Assembly: GCA_903885555.1 (NCBI GenBank)
Contig: CAISIV010000237.1
Coordinates: 1 to 49,009, forward strand
Reading direction: 5' to 3'
Source: an uncultured Hyphomicrobiales bacterium
GTDB lineage: Bacteria > Pseudomonadota > Alphaproteobacteria > Rhizobiales > Xanthobacteraceae
DNA length: 49,009 nt
Shown: piece after piece, positions 25,273-33,700 of the stretch
How positions within the stretch are numbered: position 1 is the stretch's first letter
Layout of the letters: each line of letters starts with the position of its first letter
Translations under genes and position numbers: made by a program
Notes under the pieces: generated by a model
What the model was told of the DNA's origin: nothing
The model's input: the letters and a program-made list of their open reading frames with translations, nothing else
Database searches by the model: none

Positions 25273-28101
25273 TCAGGCAGGGACGTCGCTTTTCGTTTTG
25301 GCCTTTGCGTCCGGCGCAAACAGCGGGATCATCGCTCGCTTGATTGCCGCCTGCCGCGTCGGCGACGTGACCTGCGCGCCCATCAGGTCGGTGACGTAGA
25401 ACACGTCGACCACGCGCTCGCCGAATGTCGCTACGTGCGCCGAGGCGATGTTGAGATTGAGCTTCGACAGCGTCGTCGTCATCTCATAGAGCAAACCGGT
25501 GCGGTCGAGGCCGGTGACCTCGATCATGGTGTAGCGGTGCGACCACTGGTTATTGATGGTGACCGAAGGTTCCAGCGCGAAGGCCTTGATGAGGCCCTTC
25601 GGCGCCACCCGCTTGCCCAGCGTATCGGGCAGCCGCAATTCGCCGCGCAGTGCTTTCTCGATTGAATCGGCGATACGGTTGGCGCGGCGCTGTTCGTCTT
25701 CGTCACGCTCGAACTCGCGCGACAGCGAGATGGTGTCGAGCGCCAGGCCGTCGGTGGTGGTGTAGATCTGCGCATCGACGATATTGGCGCCGGCCATGGC
25801 GCAGGCGCCGGCGATGATCGCCAGCAGCCAGGGGTGGTCGGGCGCCAGCACGGTGAGTTCGGTCACGGCGTTGCTGGAAAAGCCGACGGTCGTCGCCAGC
25901 GTCTTGCCGGCCTGTTCGGCGCCGCGCACGAAATGCGCATGCTCGACTTTGTGCTGCAGATCGACCTTGAGCCAATAGGCCGGATAGAGCCGCGAGATAT
26001 AGGACTCGAGGTCGGCGGCCGGCCAGTGCTTGAGCGTCGTGCGGAATTCGGTCTGCGCCATGGCGACGCGCTGGGCGCGATTGACCTCGGAGAAGCCGCC
26101 GGTCAGCACCGGCTCGGTCTCGTAATACAGCGTGCGCAGCAACTGCGCCTTCCAGCCGTTCCATACGCCGGGGCCGACGGCGCGGATGTCGGCGGTGGTG
26201 AGAATGGCGAGCAGCTTCAGCCGTTCGGCCGACTGCACCACGGCGGCGAAGTTCTCGATGGTTTTGCGGTCGGACAGGTCGCGCGACTGCGCAACAGTCG
26301 ACATCACGAGGTGGTTCTCGATCAGCCAGGCCACGGTGTCGGTATCGGCCGGCGACAGGCCGAGACGCGGACACAGCCGCCGCGCCACGCGCGCCCCGGC
26401 GATCGAATGGTCTTCGAGACGGCCCTTGGCGATGTCGTGCAGGAACAACGTAACGTAGATGACAGTTCTGTTGCCCGGCAGCAGCTTCTGAAACAGCTCA
26501 TGGGCGAGCGGCGTTTCCTTGTCGGTGCCGCGCTCGATCTCCGACAGGATGCCGATGCAGCGCAGCAGGTGCTCGTCGACGGTGTAGTGATGATACATGT
26601 TGAACTGCATCATCGCGACGATCTTGCCGAAGGCCGGAATAAACTGGCCCAGCACGCCGGTTTCGTTCATGCGGCGCAGTACGGTTTCCGGATCGTTCTT
26701 GGAGGTGACAATCTCCAGGAACAGCTTGTTGGCTTCCTTGTCGTCGCGCAGTTTCGCATCGATCAGCTGCAGCGAGCGCGTGATGGCGCGCATGGCGTCG
26801 GGATGCAGCGCCAGATTGTTCTTCTGTGCCAGATGAAAAATACGGATCAGGTTGACCGGATCGCGCTTGAAAACATTCGCCTGCGTCAGCGTGATGCGGT
26901 TGTTGTCGGCGATGAAATCCTCGGTGCCGGCGATCTTCTTGCGCTTGACCGGCTTGAGCTTCGACATCATGCGGCTCAGCACAGGCGCGTTTTTTGTCTG
27001 GCTGTCTTCGAGTTCGGCGCAGACGATGGCCGTGAGATCGCCGACGTCCTTGGCGATCAGGAAGTAGTGCTTCATGAAGCGCTCGACATCCTGCTGGCCC
27101 GGATGTTCGGTGTAACCGAGCCGCTGCGCGATTTCGCGCTGGATGTCGAAGCCGAGGCGTTCTTCCGCTCGCCCTGTCACAAAATGCATGTGGCAGCGTA
27201 CCGCCCAGAGGAAATCCTCGCAGCGGCGGAACAGCTGATATTCTTCTTTATTGAACACGCCGCGCTTGATCAGTTCGTCCGGTTCGCGCACCCGGTAGAC
27301 GTATTTCGCGATCCAGAACAGCGTGTGCAGATCGCGCAGGCCGCCTTTGCCGTCCTTGACGTTCGGCTCGACCAGATAACGCGACTGGCCACTGCGGCGG
27401 ATACGCTCCTCGCGCTCGGCCAGTTTGGCGGCGACGAATTGCGACGCGGTGTTGCGCACCACGTTGTTGTCGAAGCGCGTGATCAGTTCGTCGAACAGCT
27501 TGCGGTCGCCGAGCAGGAAGCGCGCTTCGAGAATGGCGGTGCGGATGGTCATGTCCGCCTTGGCCTGACGGATACATTCATCGACCGAGCGGGTGGCGTG
27601 GCCGACCTTCAGGCCAGTGTCCCACAAACAATAGAGGACGGCTTCGGCGACCGACTCGCCCCAGGCGGTCTGCTTGTAGGGCAGCAGGAACAACAGATCG
27701 ATGTCGGAGCCCGGCGCCTGCAGACCGCGGCCATAGCCGCCGGTCGCCACGACCGCCATGTGTTCGGACTCGGACGGGTTCTGCGACGGATACAGATGCT
27801 TCTTCACGAACTCGTAGAGGATGCGGATGATCTCGTCTTCCATCCGGCACAGCCGCTCGGCGCAGCGGCGGCCCTGACGATCCTTCAGCAGAAGCTGTTC
27901 GGCCTTGGCGCGGCCCTCGACCAGGGCGGCCTTCAGCCGTTTGGCCAGCGCGGTGCGCAGGTCGCGCTCGTTGCCGGCGTGGCTGCCTGCAAGTTTTTCC
28001 AGTTCAGCGGCAATCGCCCTGCTGTCGATCAGTTCGACCGTCGCCCGGGCGGGGGCATCGGCACGGGCGCGCGTTGGCGAGTCGATTGCAAGGGAAGCCA
28101 T
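25273..28101 (-). CDS. glnD: Bifunctional [protein-PII] uridylyltransferase/uridylyl-removing enzyme
   Basis: Predicted 942 residues, full length. The nucleotidyltransferase domain has GGYGRGLQAPGSDIDLLF (GSDIDL at 131-136). An HD domain near 550 has LHDIAKGRLEDHS for UMP removal. Two ACT domains for glutamine sensing lie near 745-800 and 855-890 (LAPDHPWLLAIIAGACAMAG and GLDRTGLLYEMTTTLSKLN). It uridylylates PII proteins when glutamine is low. ATG at 28099-28101 has no obvious ribosome site. The gene sits alone; mutS, often a near neighbour in this order, is 8 kb away across a block of plus-strand genes. Confidence 0.95.
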   Translation of the reverse strand: MASLAIDSPTRARADAPARATVELIDSRAIAAELEKLAGSHAGNERDLRTALAKRLKAALVEGRAKAEQLLLKDRQGRRCAERLCRMEDEIIRILYEFVKKHLYPSQNPSESEHMAVVATGGYGRGLQAPGSDIDLLFLLPYKQTAWGESVAEAVLYCLWDTGLKVGHATRSVDECIRQAKADMTIRTAILEARFLLGDRKLFDELITRFDNNVVRNTASQFVAAKLAEREERIRRSGQSRYLVEPNVKDGKGGLRDLHTLFWIAKYVYRVREPDELIKRGVFNKEEYQLFRRCEDFLWAVRCHMHFVTGRAEERLGFDIQREIAQRLGYTEHPGQQDVERFMKHYFLIAKDVGDLTAIVCAELEDSQTKNAPVLSRMMSKLKPVKRKKIAGTEDFIADNNRITLTQANVFKRDPVNLIRIFHLAQKNNLALHPDAMRAITRSLQLIDAKLRDDKEANKLFLEIVTSKNDPETVLRRMNETGVLGQFIPAFGKIVAMMQFNMYHHYTVDEHLLRCIGILSEIERGTDKETPLAHELFQKLLPGNRTVIYVTLFLHDIAKGRLEDHSIAGARVARRLCPRLGLSPADTDTVAWLIENHLVMSTVAQSRDLSDRKTIENFAAVVQSAERLKLLAILTTADIRAVGPGVWNGWKAQLLRTLYYETEPVLTGGFSEVNRAQRVAMAQTEFRTTLKHWPAADLESYISRLYPAYWLKVDLQHKVEHAHFVRGAEQAGKTLATTVGFSSNAVTELTVLAPDHPWLLAIIAGACAMAGANIVDAQIYTTTDGLALDTISLSREFERDEDEQRRANRIADSIEKALRGELRLPDTLGKRVAPKGLIKAFALEPSVTINNQWSHRYTMIEVTGLDRTGLLYEMTTTLSKLNLNIASAHVATFGERVVDVFYVTDLMGAQVTSPTRQAAIKRAMIPLFAPDAKAKTKSDVPA

Positions 28102-28185
28102 GGGGGAATCCGAATAGCGGAGCGGGTGCGTCGTGTCACCGCTACCGCATAAAGATAATCACTCTGTTATAGGGCGGGTGATTGG

Positions 28186-28199
28186 AGAACGTACGTTCT
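28186..28199. promoter_or_regulatory. Perfect 14-bp palindrome, candidate operator
   Basis: AGAACGTACGTTCT reads the same on both strands. It lies in the divergent glnD/ABC-importer region, about 75 bases upstream of the expected transcription start of the importer. The shape suits a dimeric repressor or activator, for example of the TetR type. It does not match the alphaproteobacterial LexA pattern (GTTC-N7-GTTC). No regulator gene is adjacent. Confidence 0.5.
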
Positions 28200-28231
28200 A
28201 TACTGATGATAATATGGAGAATTTAATGCTT

Positions 28232-28260
28232 TTGACCCCGGTTTACCGGCCCCCTATAGA
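28232..28260 (+). promoter_or_regulatory. Sigma-70 promoter of the ABC importer with an inverted repeat in its spacer
   Basis: TTGACC (28232-28237) and TATAGA (28255-28260) are separated by exactly 17 bases, close to the vegetative consensus. The spacer contains the inverted repeat CCGGT-TT-ACCGG (28238-28249). A regulator bound there would sit between the -35 and -10 boxes. The predicted leader before ATG 28320 is about 50 bases. Confidence 0.6.
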
Positions 28261-28319
28261 ATAAAAATTACGCCAGATTGATCATGGCCGCCTGAACGGG
28301 CGAAATGGGGAGAGTACAT

Positions 28320-29300
28320 ATGTCGTTGTTTTCACGCCGGTCGCTGTTTGCGTCCGCACTTCTTGCCGGTCTGCTGCCGACCACGGCGCTGTTTGCCGCC
28401 GACAAGCCGGACACCATCAATATCGACTGGGCGACCTACAATCCGGTCTCGATCCTGCTGAAGGACAAGGGCCTGCTTGAGAAGGAATTCGCCAAGGACG
28501 GCATCAAGATCCGCTGGGTGCAGTCGGCCGGCTCCAACAAGGCGCTGGAATTCCTCAACGCCGGTTCGATTGATTTCGGTTCGACCGCAGGTTCCGCCGC
28601 GCTGGTCGCCAAGATCAACGGCAACCCGATCAAGTCGATCTACGTTTATTCGCGCCCCGAGTGGACCGCGCTGGTCACCGCCAAGGACAGCAAGATAGCG
28701 TCGATCGCCGACCTCAAGGGCAAACGCGTTGCCGTCACCCGCGGCACCGACCCGCACATCTTCCTGGTGCGCGCGCTGCTCGGCGCCGGTCTGACTGAAA
28801 AGGACATCACGCCCGTGCTGTTGCAGCACGCCGACGGCAAGACCGCGCTGATCCGCGGCGATGTCGATGCCTGGGCCGGTCTTGATCCGATGATGGCCGC
28901 CGCCGAAGTCGAGGACGGCGCCAAGCTGTTCTTCCGCAACGCGGCTGCGAACACCTGGGGCATCCTCAACGTGCGCGAGGACTTCGCCAAACAAAATCCG
29001 GAACTCGTCAAGCGCGTGCTCGCGGTCTACGAAGAAGCCCGCAAATATTCGCTCGCCAATCCGAACGAGGTGAAGGCCGATTTCATCGCCGTCACCAAAC
29101 TGCCGGACGCAGTGGTCGAAAAGCAGCTCAAGGAACGCACCGAGCTGACCCACAGCAAGATCGGCGCGCCGCAGCGTGAATCGATCCTCGCCGCCGGTAT
29201 CGCGCTGCAGCAGGCCGGCGTGATCAAGGCCGACGTCGACGTCAAGAAGGTCGTCGACGACCTGATCGATCCGCAATATCTCGCGGCGCCGACGAACTAA
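28320..29300 (+). CDS. ABC importer substrate-binding protein (sulfonate/nitrate/taurine type)
   Basis: Predicted 326 residues. ATG at 28320 follows GGGGAGAG at good spacing. The N-terminus carries SRRSLFASALLAG, so export may use Tat rather than Sec, with a cut near ALFAA. The mature protein is a SsuA-like type 2 binding fold: LNAGSIDFGSTAGSAA and LKGKRVAVTRGTDPHIFL. It is the periplasmic receptor for the permease and ATPase downstream. Ligand candidates are aliphatic sulfonates, taurine, nitrate or related acids; no desulfonation enzyme is nearby to decide. A strong hairpin (29320-29348) follows the stop and may keep receptor mRNA more abundant than the rest. Confidence 0.87.
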   Translation: MSLFSRRSLFASALLAGLLPTTALFAADKPDTINIDWATYNPVSILLKDKGLLEKEFAKDGIKIRWVQSAGSNKALEFLNAGSIDFGSTAGSAALVAKINGNPIKSIYVYSRPEWTALVTAKDSKIASIADLKGKRVAVTRGTDPHIFLVRALLGAGLTEKDITPVLLQHADGKTALIRGDVDAWAGLDPMMAAAEVEDGAKLFFRNAAANTWGILNVREDFAKQNPELVKRVLAVYEEARKYSLANPNEVKADFIAVTKLPDAVVEKQLKERTELTHSKIGAPQRESILAAGIALQQAGVIKADVDVKKVVDDLIDPQYLAAPTN

Positions 29301-29319
29301 CTGTCGATTGAACTCAGGC

Positions 29320-29348
29320 CCCCGGGCTGCGCATCGCGCAGTCCGGGG
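29320..29348 (+). terminator. GC-rich hairpin between receptor and permease genes (attenuator or mRNA stabiliser)
   Basis: CCCCGGGCTGCGC (29320-29332) pairs with GCGCAGTCCGGGG (29336-29348) over a 3-base loop: 13 pairs including one G-U. The following bases (TTGCCTTTCG) are only weakly T-rich, so termination would be partial. This placement is typical for raising binding-protein levels relative to membrane parts. Confidence 0.6.
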
Positions 29349-29368
29349 TTGCCTTTCGCGGGCTGCTT

Positions 29369-30217
29369 ATGTCTCTTGTGCAAATGACCGCGACGGCCGA
29401 GCCGGCACAGGCTGAACAGAAACAACGAAAATCGGGCTTTGGCCGTTTCGCCCGGCCGGCCATCGGAATTTTATTGCCGTTGGTGCTGGCGGTCAGCTGG
29501 GAAATGGCCGTACGCACAGGCTGGTCGAACGGCCGCCTGGTGCCGCCGCCCTCGGTGATCTACGCGACCTTCGCGGAGCTTGCCAAAACCGGCGAACTGC
29601 AGCGCCACGCGCTGGCGACGCTGGCGCGTGTGATGGCGGGCTTCGGTCTCGGCGTTATGTCGGGAACGCTGCTCGGTGCGCTCACCGGCTACTCAACGAC
29701 AATGTTCCGGCTGCTCGATCCAACCTTGCAGGCGCTGCGCGCCATTCCGTCGATCGCCTGGATCCCGCTGTTCATTCTCTGGCTCGGCATTTTCGAAACG
29801 TCGAAGGTCGTTCTTATTGCTGTTGGTGTTTTCTTTCCGGTCTATCTCGGCGTCACCGGCGCGGTGCGCTCGGTGGATCGCAAGATCGTCGAAGTCGGCC
29901 GCGTGTTCCGGCTATCGGGCTTCGCGATGGTGCGACGTATCTTGTTGCCGGCGGTGCTGCCGACTTACGTGATCGCGCTCCGCTCGGGCCTCGGCCTCGG
30001 CTGGATGTTCGTCGTCGCCGCCGAATTCATGGGCGCTTCGGAAGGTCTGGGATTCCTGCTGGTCGATGGCCAGCAACTCGGCAAGCCGGCGCAGATCGTC
30101 GCCGCCATCGTCGCCTTTGCGGTGATCGGAAAACTAACCGACTGGATTCTGGTCGGCATTACCGCGCCGTTCCTGCGCTGGGAAGATCGCTACAATGCCG
30201 CCGCGGTGGAGGACTGA
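29369..30217 (+). CDS. ABC importer permease (SsuC/TauC type)
   Basis: Predicted 282 residues, inner membrane, about six spans. The EAA-like cytoplasmic loop FRLSGFAMVRRILLPAVLPT marks a type I importer permease that docks to the ATPase. GLGWMFVVAAEFMGASEGLG is typical of nitrate/sulfonate/taurine permeases. ATG at 29369 lacks a strong ribosome site; ATG at 29384 is an alternative. The stop lies one base before the ATG of the ATPase gene. Confidence 0.88.
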   Translation: MSLVQMTATAEPAQAEQKQRKSGFGRFARPAIGILLPLVLAVSWEMAVRTGWSNGRLVPPPSVIYATFAELAKTGELQRHALATLARVMAGFGLGVMSGTLLGALTGYSTTMFRLLDPTLQALRAIPSIAWIPLFILWLGIFETSKVVLIAVGVFFPVYLGVTGAVRSVDRKIVEVGRVFRLSGFAMVRRILLPAVLPTYVIALRSGLGLGWMFVVAAEFMGASEGLGFLLVDGQQLGKPAQIVAAIVAFAVIGKLTDWILVGITAPFLRWEDRYNAAAVED

Positions 30218-30218
30218 C

Positions 30219-31010
30219 ATGCTCACCCTCGACCGCGTTGGCAAGACTTATCCGAATGGCGTGCATGCGCTTGATGGAATTACGCTGGATGTCGCTCCGG
30301 GCGAGATTGTCGCCATCGTCGGCGGTTCCGGCTGCGGCAAGTCCACGCTGCTGCGCGCCATCAGCGGGCTCGATACGCCGAGCCAGGGTCGTGTGCTGCT
30401 CGACGGCGAAGCGGTGACGCAGCCGCACGAAAAGATCGGCATGATCTTCCAGGAGCCGCGGCTGCTGCCGTGGCTGACTGTGGCCGGCAATGTCGGCTTC
30501 GGTCTCGAACACCGGCCGCGCCGCGAGCGAGACGAACGCGTTGCCGACGCACTGGCGCGGGTCGGTCTTACCGACAAAGCCAAAGTCTGGCCGCGCGAAT
30601 TGTCCGGTGGGCAGGCGCAGCGTGTCGCGATTGCCCGCGCATTGGTACCGCGCCCGGAAGTGCTGCTGCTCGACGAACCGTTTTCGGCGCTCGACGCTTT
30701 CACCCGCGTCGATTTGCAGGATCATCTGCTGACCCTGTGGGCCGACCTGAAGCCGACGCTGGTTCTGGTCACCCATGACGTCGACGAAGCCATCGTGCTC
30801 GCCGACCGCGTCATGGTGATGCGTCCGCGTCCCGGCCGTATTTTCGAAGAGATCGTCGACGACCTGCCGCGTCCACGCGACCGGCAATCGGCCGCGTTCG
30901 ATTTCATCAAGCGTCGCGTATTGGCGGCGCTCGACCGTTCGCTGGCCAAGCCTGCCACCATCGACGACACGCAGACCAAGTCCAGCGAAGGCGCCGCGCT
31001 GTGGTGGTGA
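30219..31010 (+). CDS. ABC importer ATPase (SsuB/TauB type)
   Basis: Predicted 263 residues. Walker A GGSGCGKST (35-43), Q-loop FQEPRLLPW (77-85), signature LSGGQ (128-132), Walker B VLLLDEP (148-154) and His in VTHD are intact. FQEPRLLPW is characteristic of the sulfonate/nitrate/taurine subgroup. ATG at 30219 follows GGTGGAGG, whose bases lie in the end of the permease gene, one base after its TGA. The third and last gene of the importer operon. Confidence 0.9.
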   Translation: MLTLDRVGKTYPNGVHALDGITLDVAPGEIVAIVGGSGCGKSTLLRAISGLDTPSQGRVLLDGEAVTQPHEKIGMIFQEPRLLPWLTVAGNVGFGLEHRPRRERDERVADALARVGLTDKAKVWPRELSGGQAQRVAIARALVPRPEVLLLDEPFSALDAFTRVDLQDHLLTLWADLKPTLVLVTHDVDEAIVLADRVMVMRPRPGRIFEEIVDDLPRPRDRQSAAFDFIKRRVLAALDRSLAKPATIDDTQTKSSEGAALWW

Positions 31011-31040
31011 CCCCTATCCAATAGGCCTTCGCCTGCTATG

Positions 31041-31069
31041 CTCCCGGGAAATCATAAAAGCCCGGGGAG
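31041..31069 (+). promoter_or_regulatory. Hairpin overlapping the ribosome site of the alcohol dehydrogenase
   Basis: CTCCCGGG (31041-31048) can pair with CCCGGGGAG (31061-31069), with one bulged G, across 12 bases. The 3' arm holds GGGGAG, the Shine-Dalgarno sequence for ATG 31076. Folding would hide the site. Confidence 0.4.
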
Positions 31070-31075
31070 TGAAGC

Positions 31076-32131
31076 ATGCGTATGTTCCAGGTCTGCCAGT
31101 GCGGCGCGCCGTTGCAGCTCAATGAGAAGCCGACGCCAACGCCGACTGGCAGCGAAATCCTGCTGAAGACCGTTGCCGCCGGCGTCTGCCACAGCGATCT
31201 GCATATCTGGGACGGCTATTACGACCTCGGCGCCGGCAAGAAGCTCGACCTGCTCGGCCGTGGCATCAAGCTGCCGCTGACCATGGGCCACGAGAATGTC
31301 GGCGACGTCGTTGCTGTCGGTCCCGACGCCAAAGGCGTCAAAATCGGCGCGCGCGTGCTGGCGCATCCATGGATGGGCTGCGGTGAATGCTCGGTCTGCA
31401 AGCGTGGCGACGAACAGCTCTGCAAGACGCCGCGCAATCTCGGTGTGTTCAGCGACGGCGGTTATGCCGACTACATCATGGTGCCGCACCCGCGCTATCT
31501 GTTCGACATCGGCGACATGGCGCCGGAAAAAGTCGCGCCGCTTGCCTGCTCGGGCATCACCACCTTCAGCGCCATCAAGAAGGCAGGCTCCATTATCAAG
31601 GACGAGCCGCTGGTGATCATCGGCGCCGGCGGACTTGGGCTGATGTGCCTCGCGCTCAACAAGATGATGGGCAACAAGGGCGCCATCGTCGTCGACATCG
31701 ATCCGGTCAAGCGCGACGCGGCGATGAAGGCCGGGGCGATTGCCGTGGTCGACGGTAAGGCGCCCGACGCCGCGCAACAGATCATCAAGCTGACCAATGG
31801 TGGCGCCTGGGCGGTGAACGATTACGTCGGCTCTTCGACGACCGTGCAGCTCGGCGTCGACTGTATCACCAAGGGGGGCAAGGTCATCGTTGTTGGCCTG
31901 TTCGGCGGCGATATCACGGTGTCGACGCCGTTCTTCCCGCTCAGGGCGATGGCGATCCAGGGCTCCTATGTCGGCAGCCTGCCGGAGATGAAGGAATTGC
32001 TCGATCTGGTGCGCGCCAAGGGCCTGCCGCCGATCCCGATGACGACGCGTCCGCTCGACCAGGTTGCCAGCGCGCTTGACGATTTACGCGCCGGAAAGGT
32101 TATCGGCCGCGTCGTGCTCACGATGGCGTGA
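31076..32131 (+). CDS. Zinc-dependent alcohol dehydrogenase (MDR family)
   Basis: Predicted 351 residues. The catalytic zinc site is Cys38 (GVCHSDLH) with His71-Glu72 (GHENVG). The structural zinc site is Cys102, Cys105, Cys108 and Cys116 (GCGECSVCKRGDEQLC). The coenzyme motif is GAGGLGLMC. It oxidises an alcohol or hydroxyacyl substrate with NAD(P). The long loop DGYYDLGAGKKLDLLGRG before the His-Glu pair resembles the branch that includes alicyclic hydroxyacyl-CoA dehydrogenases. ATG at 31076 follows GGGGAG. The gap after the importer genes is 65 bases, so read-through is possible. Confidence 0.86.
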   Translation: MRMFQVCQCGAPLQLNEKPTPTPTGSEILLKTVAAGVCHSDLHIWDGYYDLGAGKKLDLLGRGIKLPLTMGHENVGDVVAVGPDAKGVKIGARVLAHPWMGCGECSVCKRGDEQLCKTPRNLGVFSDGGYADYIMVPHPRYLFDIGDMAPEKVAPLACSGITTFSAIKKAGSIIKDEPLVIIGAGGLGLMCLALNKMMGNKGAIVVDIDPVKRDAAMKAGAIAVVDGKAPDAAQQIIKLTNGGAWAVNDYVGSSTTVQLGVDCITKGGKVIVVGLFGGDITVSTPFFPLRAMAIQGSYVGSLPEMKELLDLVRAKGLPPIPMTTRPLDQVASALDDLRAGKVIGRVVLTMA

Positions 32132-32250
32132 CTCCCCTGGCGCGGGAATACGGGATAGGGCACGGGTGTTGATCTGCATTCCGGCGTTGCATGTTTGGCG
32201 CTTCCCTCGACGCGCCGGCCGGAATAACGAAAAGAAAATGGAGAATGAGT

Positions 32251-32760
32251 ATGGATGCCAACGAACTTCGCGCCATGCAGGCGCCGATAAAGGACCGTTA
32301 TAAGCAGGATGCCAAGGCCGCGTTCATCACGCTGAAGGCCAAAGGCACGCTCGATGACACCAGCATCGCCTGCAAGGTCGAGACCGGCCGCGCGCTGGCT
32401 GTCGCCGGCCTGCATCCGGCCACCGGCGGCTCGGGCATGGAATTGTGCTCCGGCGACATGCTGCTCGAAGCGCTGGTCGCCTGCGCCGGCGTTACCGTGA
32501 AGGCGGTGGCCACCGCGCTCGATATTCCGCTCAAGTCCGGCAAGGTCTCGGCCGAAGGCGATCTCGATTTCCGCGGCACGCTCGGCGTCGACAAGACCGC
32601 GCCGGTGGGTTTCGCGCAGATCCGCCTGCGCTTCGATCTCGATACCGACGCGCCGCAGGAGAAGCTCGACCAGTTGCTCAAGCTGACCGAGCGCTACTGT
32701 GTCGTCTACCAGACCATCAAGGCCGGCCCGCCGGTCGATGTGAAGATGGCGAAGGTATAG
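32251..32760 (+). CDS. OsmC family thiol peroxidase-like protein
   Basis: Predicted 169 residues. ATG at 32251 has GGAG seven bases upstream; the ATG at 32245 is too close to that site. Two conserved OsmC cysteines are Cys78 (LVACAGVTV) and Cys150 (TERYCVVYQTI), the pair that reduces organic hydroperoxides. Cys66 is an extra cysteine before the first active-site helix. The length exceeds the usual ~140 because of an N-terminal helix. It may protect against peroxides formed during alcohol or ring oxidation. It is followed by palindromic repeat copy 2. Confidence 0.82.
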   Translation: MDANELRAMQAPIKDRYKQDAKAAFITLKAKGTLDDTSIACKVETGRALAVAGLHPATGGSGMELCSGDMLLEALVACAGVTVKAVATALDIPLKSGKVSAEGDLDFRGTLGVDKTAPVGFAQIRLRFDLDTDAPQEKLDQLLKLTERYCVVYQTIKAGPPVDVKMAKV

Positions 32761-32769
32761 CTTTCTTCA

Positions 32770-32895
32770 CCTCTCCCCGCGCGCGGGGAGAGGTCGGCCG
32801 TCGTCGCGTAGCGACGTCGGTCGGGTGTCTTTACTGGCGCTGCCTCGCTAATGCCCCTCACCCCAACCCTCTCCCCGTAAGAACGGGGAGAGGGG
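32770..32895. repeat. Palindromic intergenic repeat element, copy 2
   Basis: A 24-base perfect palindrome at 32770-32793 (CCTCTCCCCGCGCGCGGGGAGAGG) is followed by a small CGTCGC-GTA-GCGACG hairpin near 32801-32815. Then CCCTCTCCCCGT at 32867-32878 pairs perfectly with ACGGGGAGAGGG at 32883-32894. It shares CCCCTCACCCC and CCTCTCCCC modules with copy 1 (657-770). Its right end supplies AGGGGGA, the ribosome site of the membrane-protein gene at 32906. Confidence 0.8.
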
Positions 32896-32905
32896 GAAGC
32901 AGCGA

Positions 32906-33700
32906 ATGTCCCCCGAACTCTATTTCGCCCTCACGCTCGTCATCAAAATGGCCGTCACCGCGATGTTCGTCGTCGCGGCGACGGTGACGGCGGAGCGCGC
33001 GGGGCCGCTGGTCGGCGCTCTGGTAGCGACACTGCCGCTCGGCGCCGGGCCAGTTTATGTTTTTCTGGCGCTCGATCACGATGCGCATTTCATCGCGCAG
33101 AGCGCGCTCAACAGCCTTGCCATCAACACGGTCAACACGACTTTCGCCATGGTCTATGCGCTGCTGGCGCAGAGGCGATCGGCGGCAGTGAGTGTAGCCG
33201 GAGCGTTGGGCGTATGGGCAGTGCTGTCCTGGATCGTGTTCAAGATTCACTGGGCCTTCATTCCGGCGCTCGCGCTCAACGTTGTGGTGGCTGGCGGCTG
33301 CATCGCGCTGTCGCGGCCGCTGCGCCATGTGCGCATGCCGGCGTTTCGCGCGCACTGGACCGATCTGGTGATGCGCGCCGCGCTGGTCGCGATGCTGGTC
33401 GGCTTCACCGTCACCTTCAGCTTTCAGCTCGGACCGGAAGGCAGCGGCATCATGGCCGTGTTTCCGGTGATCCTGCTCAGCATCATGTTCATCCTGCACA
33501 ACCGTGTCGGCGGCAAACCGACCGCGGCGGTGCTGGCCAATACGCCACTCGGGCTGGTCGGCTTCGCCTGCGCCTGCACGATGCTGCATTTCACCGCCGA
33601 ACCTTTCGGCGTGCCGGTAGGCCTGGCCCTCGCGCTGGCGACCTCGGTGTCGTGGAGCCTGCTGGTGCTGCTGGCGCGCCGCCGCGGCTTTGCCGTATGA
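32906..33700 (+). CDS. Multi-pass membrane protein of unknown function, paralogue A
   Basis: Predicted 264 residues with about eight or nine hydrophobic spans and no recognisable family motif. Residues 30-38 read ERAGPLVGA, 57-58 are Asp-His, 62-67 are FIAQSA and 89-92 are QRRS. The same four motifs recur at matching positions in the next gene, so the two are tandem paralogues. The buried Asp-His and conserved Glu-Arg in the first third suggest a transport or ion-binding site. ATG at 32906 uses a Shine-Dalgarno sequence inside repeat copy 2. The stop overlaps the next start as ATGA. Confidence 0.75.
   Translation: MSPELYFALTLVIKMAVTAMFVVAATVTAERAGPLVGALVATLPLGAGPVYVFLALDHDAHFIAQSALNSLAINTVNTTFAMVYALLAQRRSAAVSVAGALGVWAVLSWIVFKIHWAFIPALALNVVVAGGCIALSRPLRHVRMPAFRAHWTDLVMRAALVAMLVGFTVTFSFQLGPEGSGIMAVFPVILLSIMFILHNRVGGKPTAAVLANTPLGLVGFACACTMLHFTAEPFGVPVGLALALATSVSWSLLVLLARRRGFAV

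Noticed and set aside
25834-28152. A 772-codon plus-strand open frame
   Set aside because: It is antisense to glnD, with low-complexity composition and no recognisable domain.
28186-28199. LexA box
   Set aside because: GAAC-N4-GTTC resembles the Gram-positive SOS box, whereas alphaproteobacterial LexA uses GTTC-N7-GTTC, and neither flanking gene is an SOS gene.
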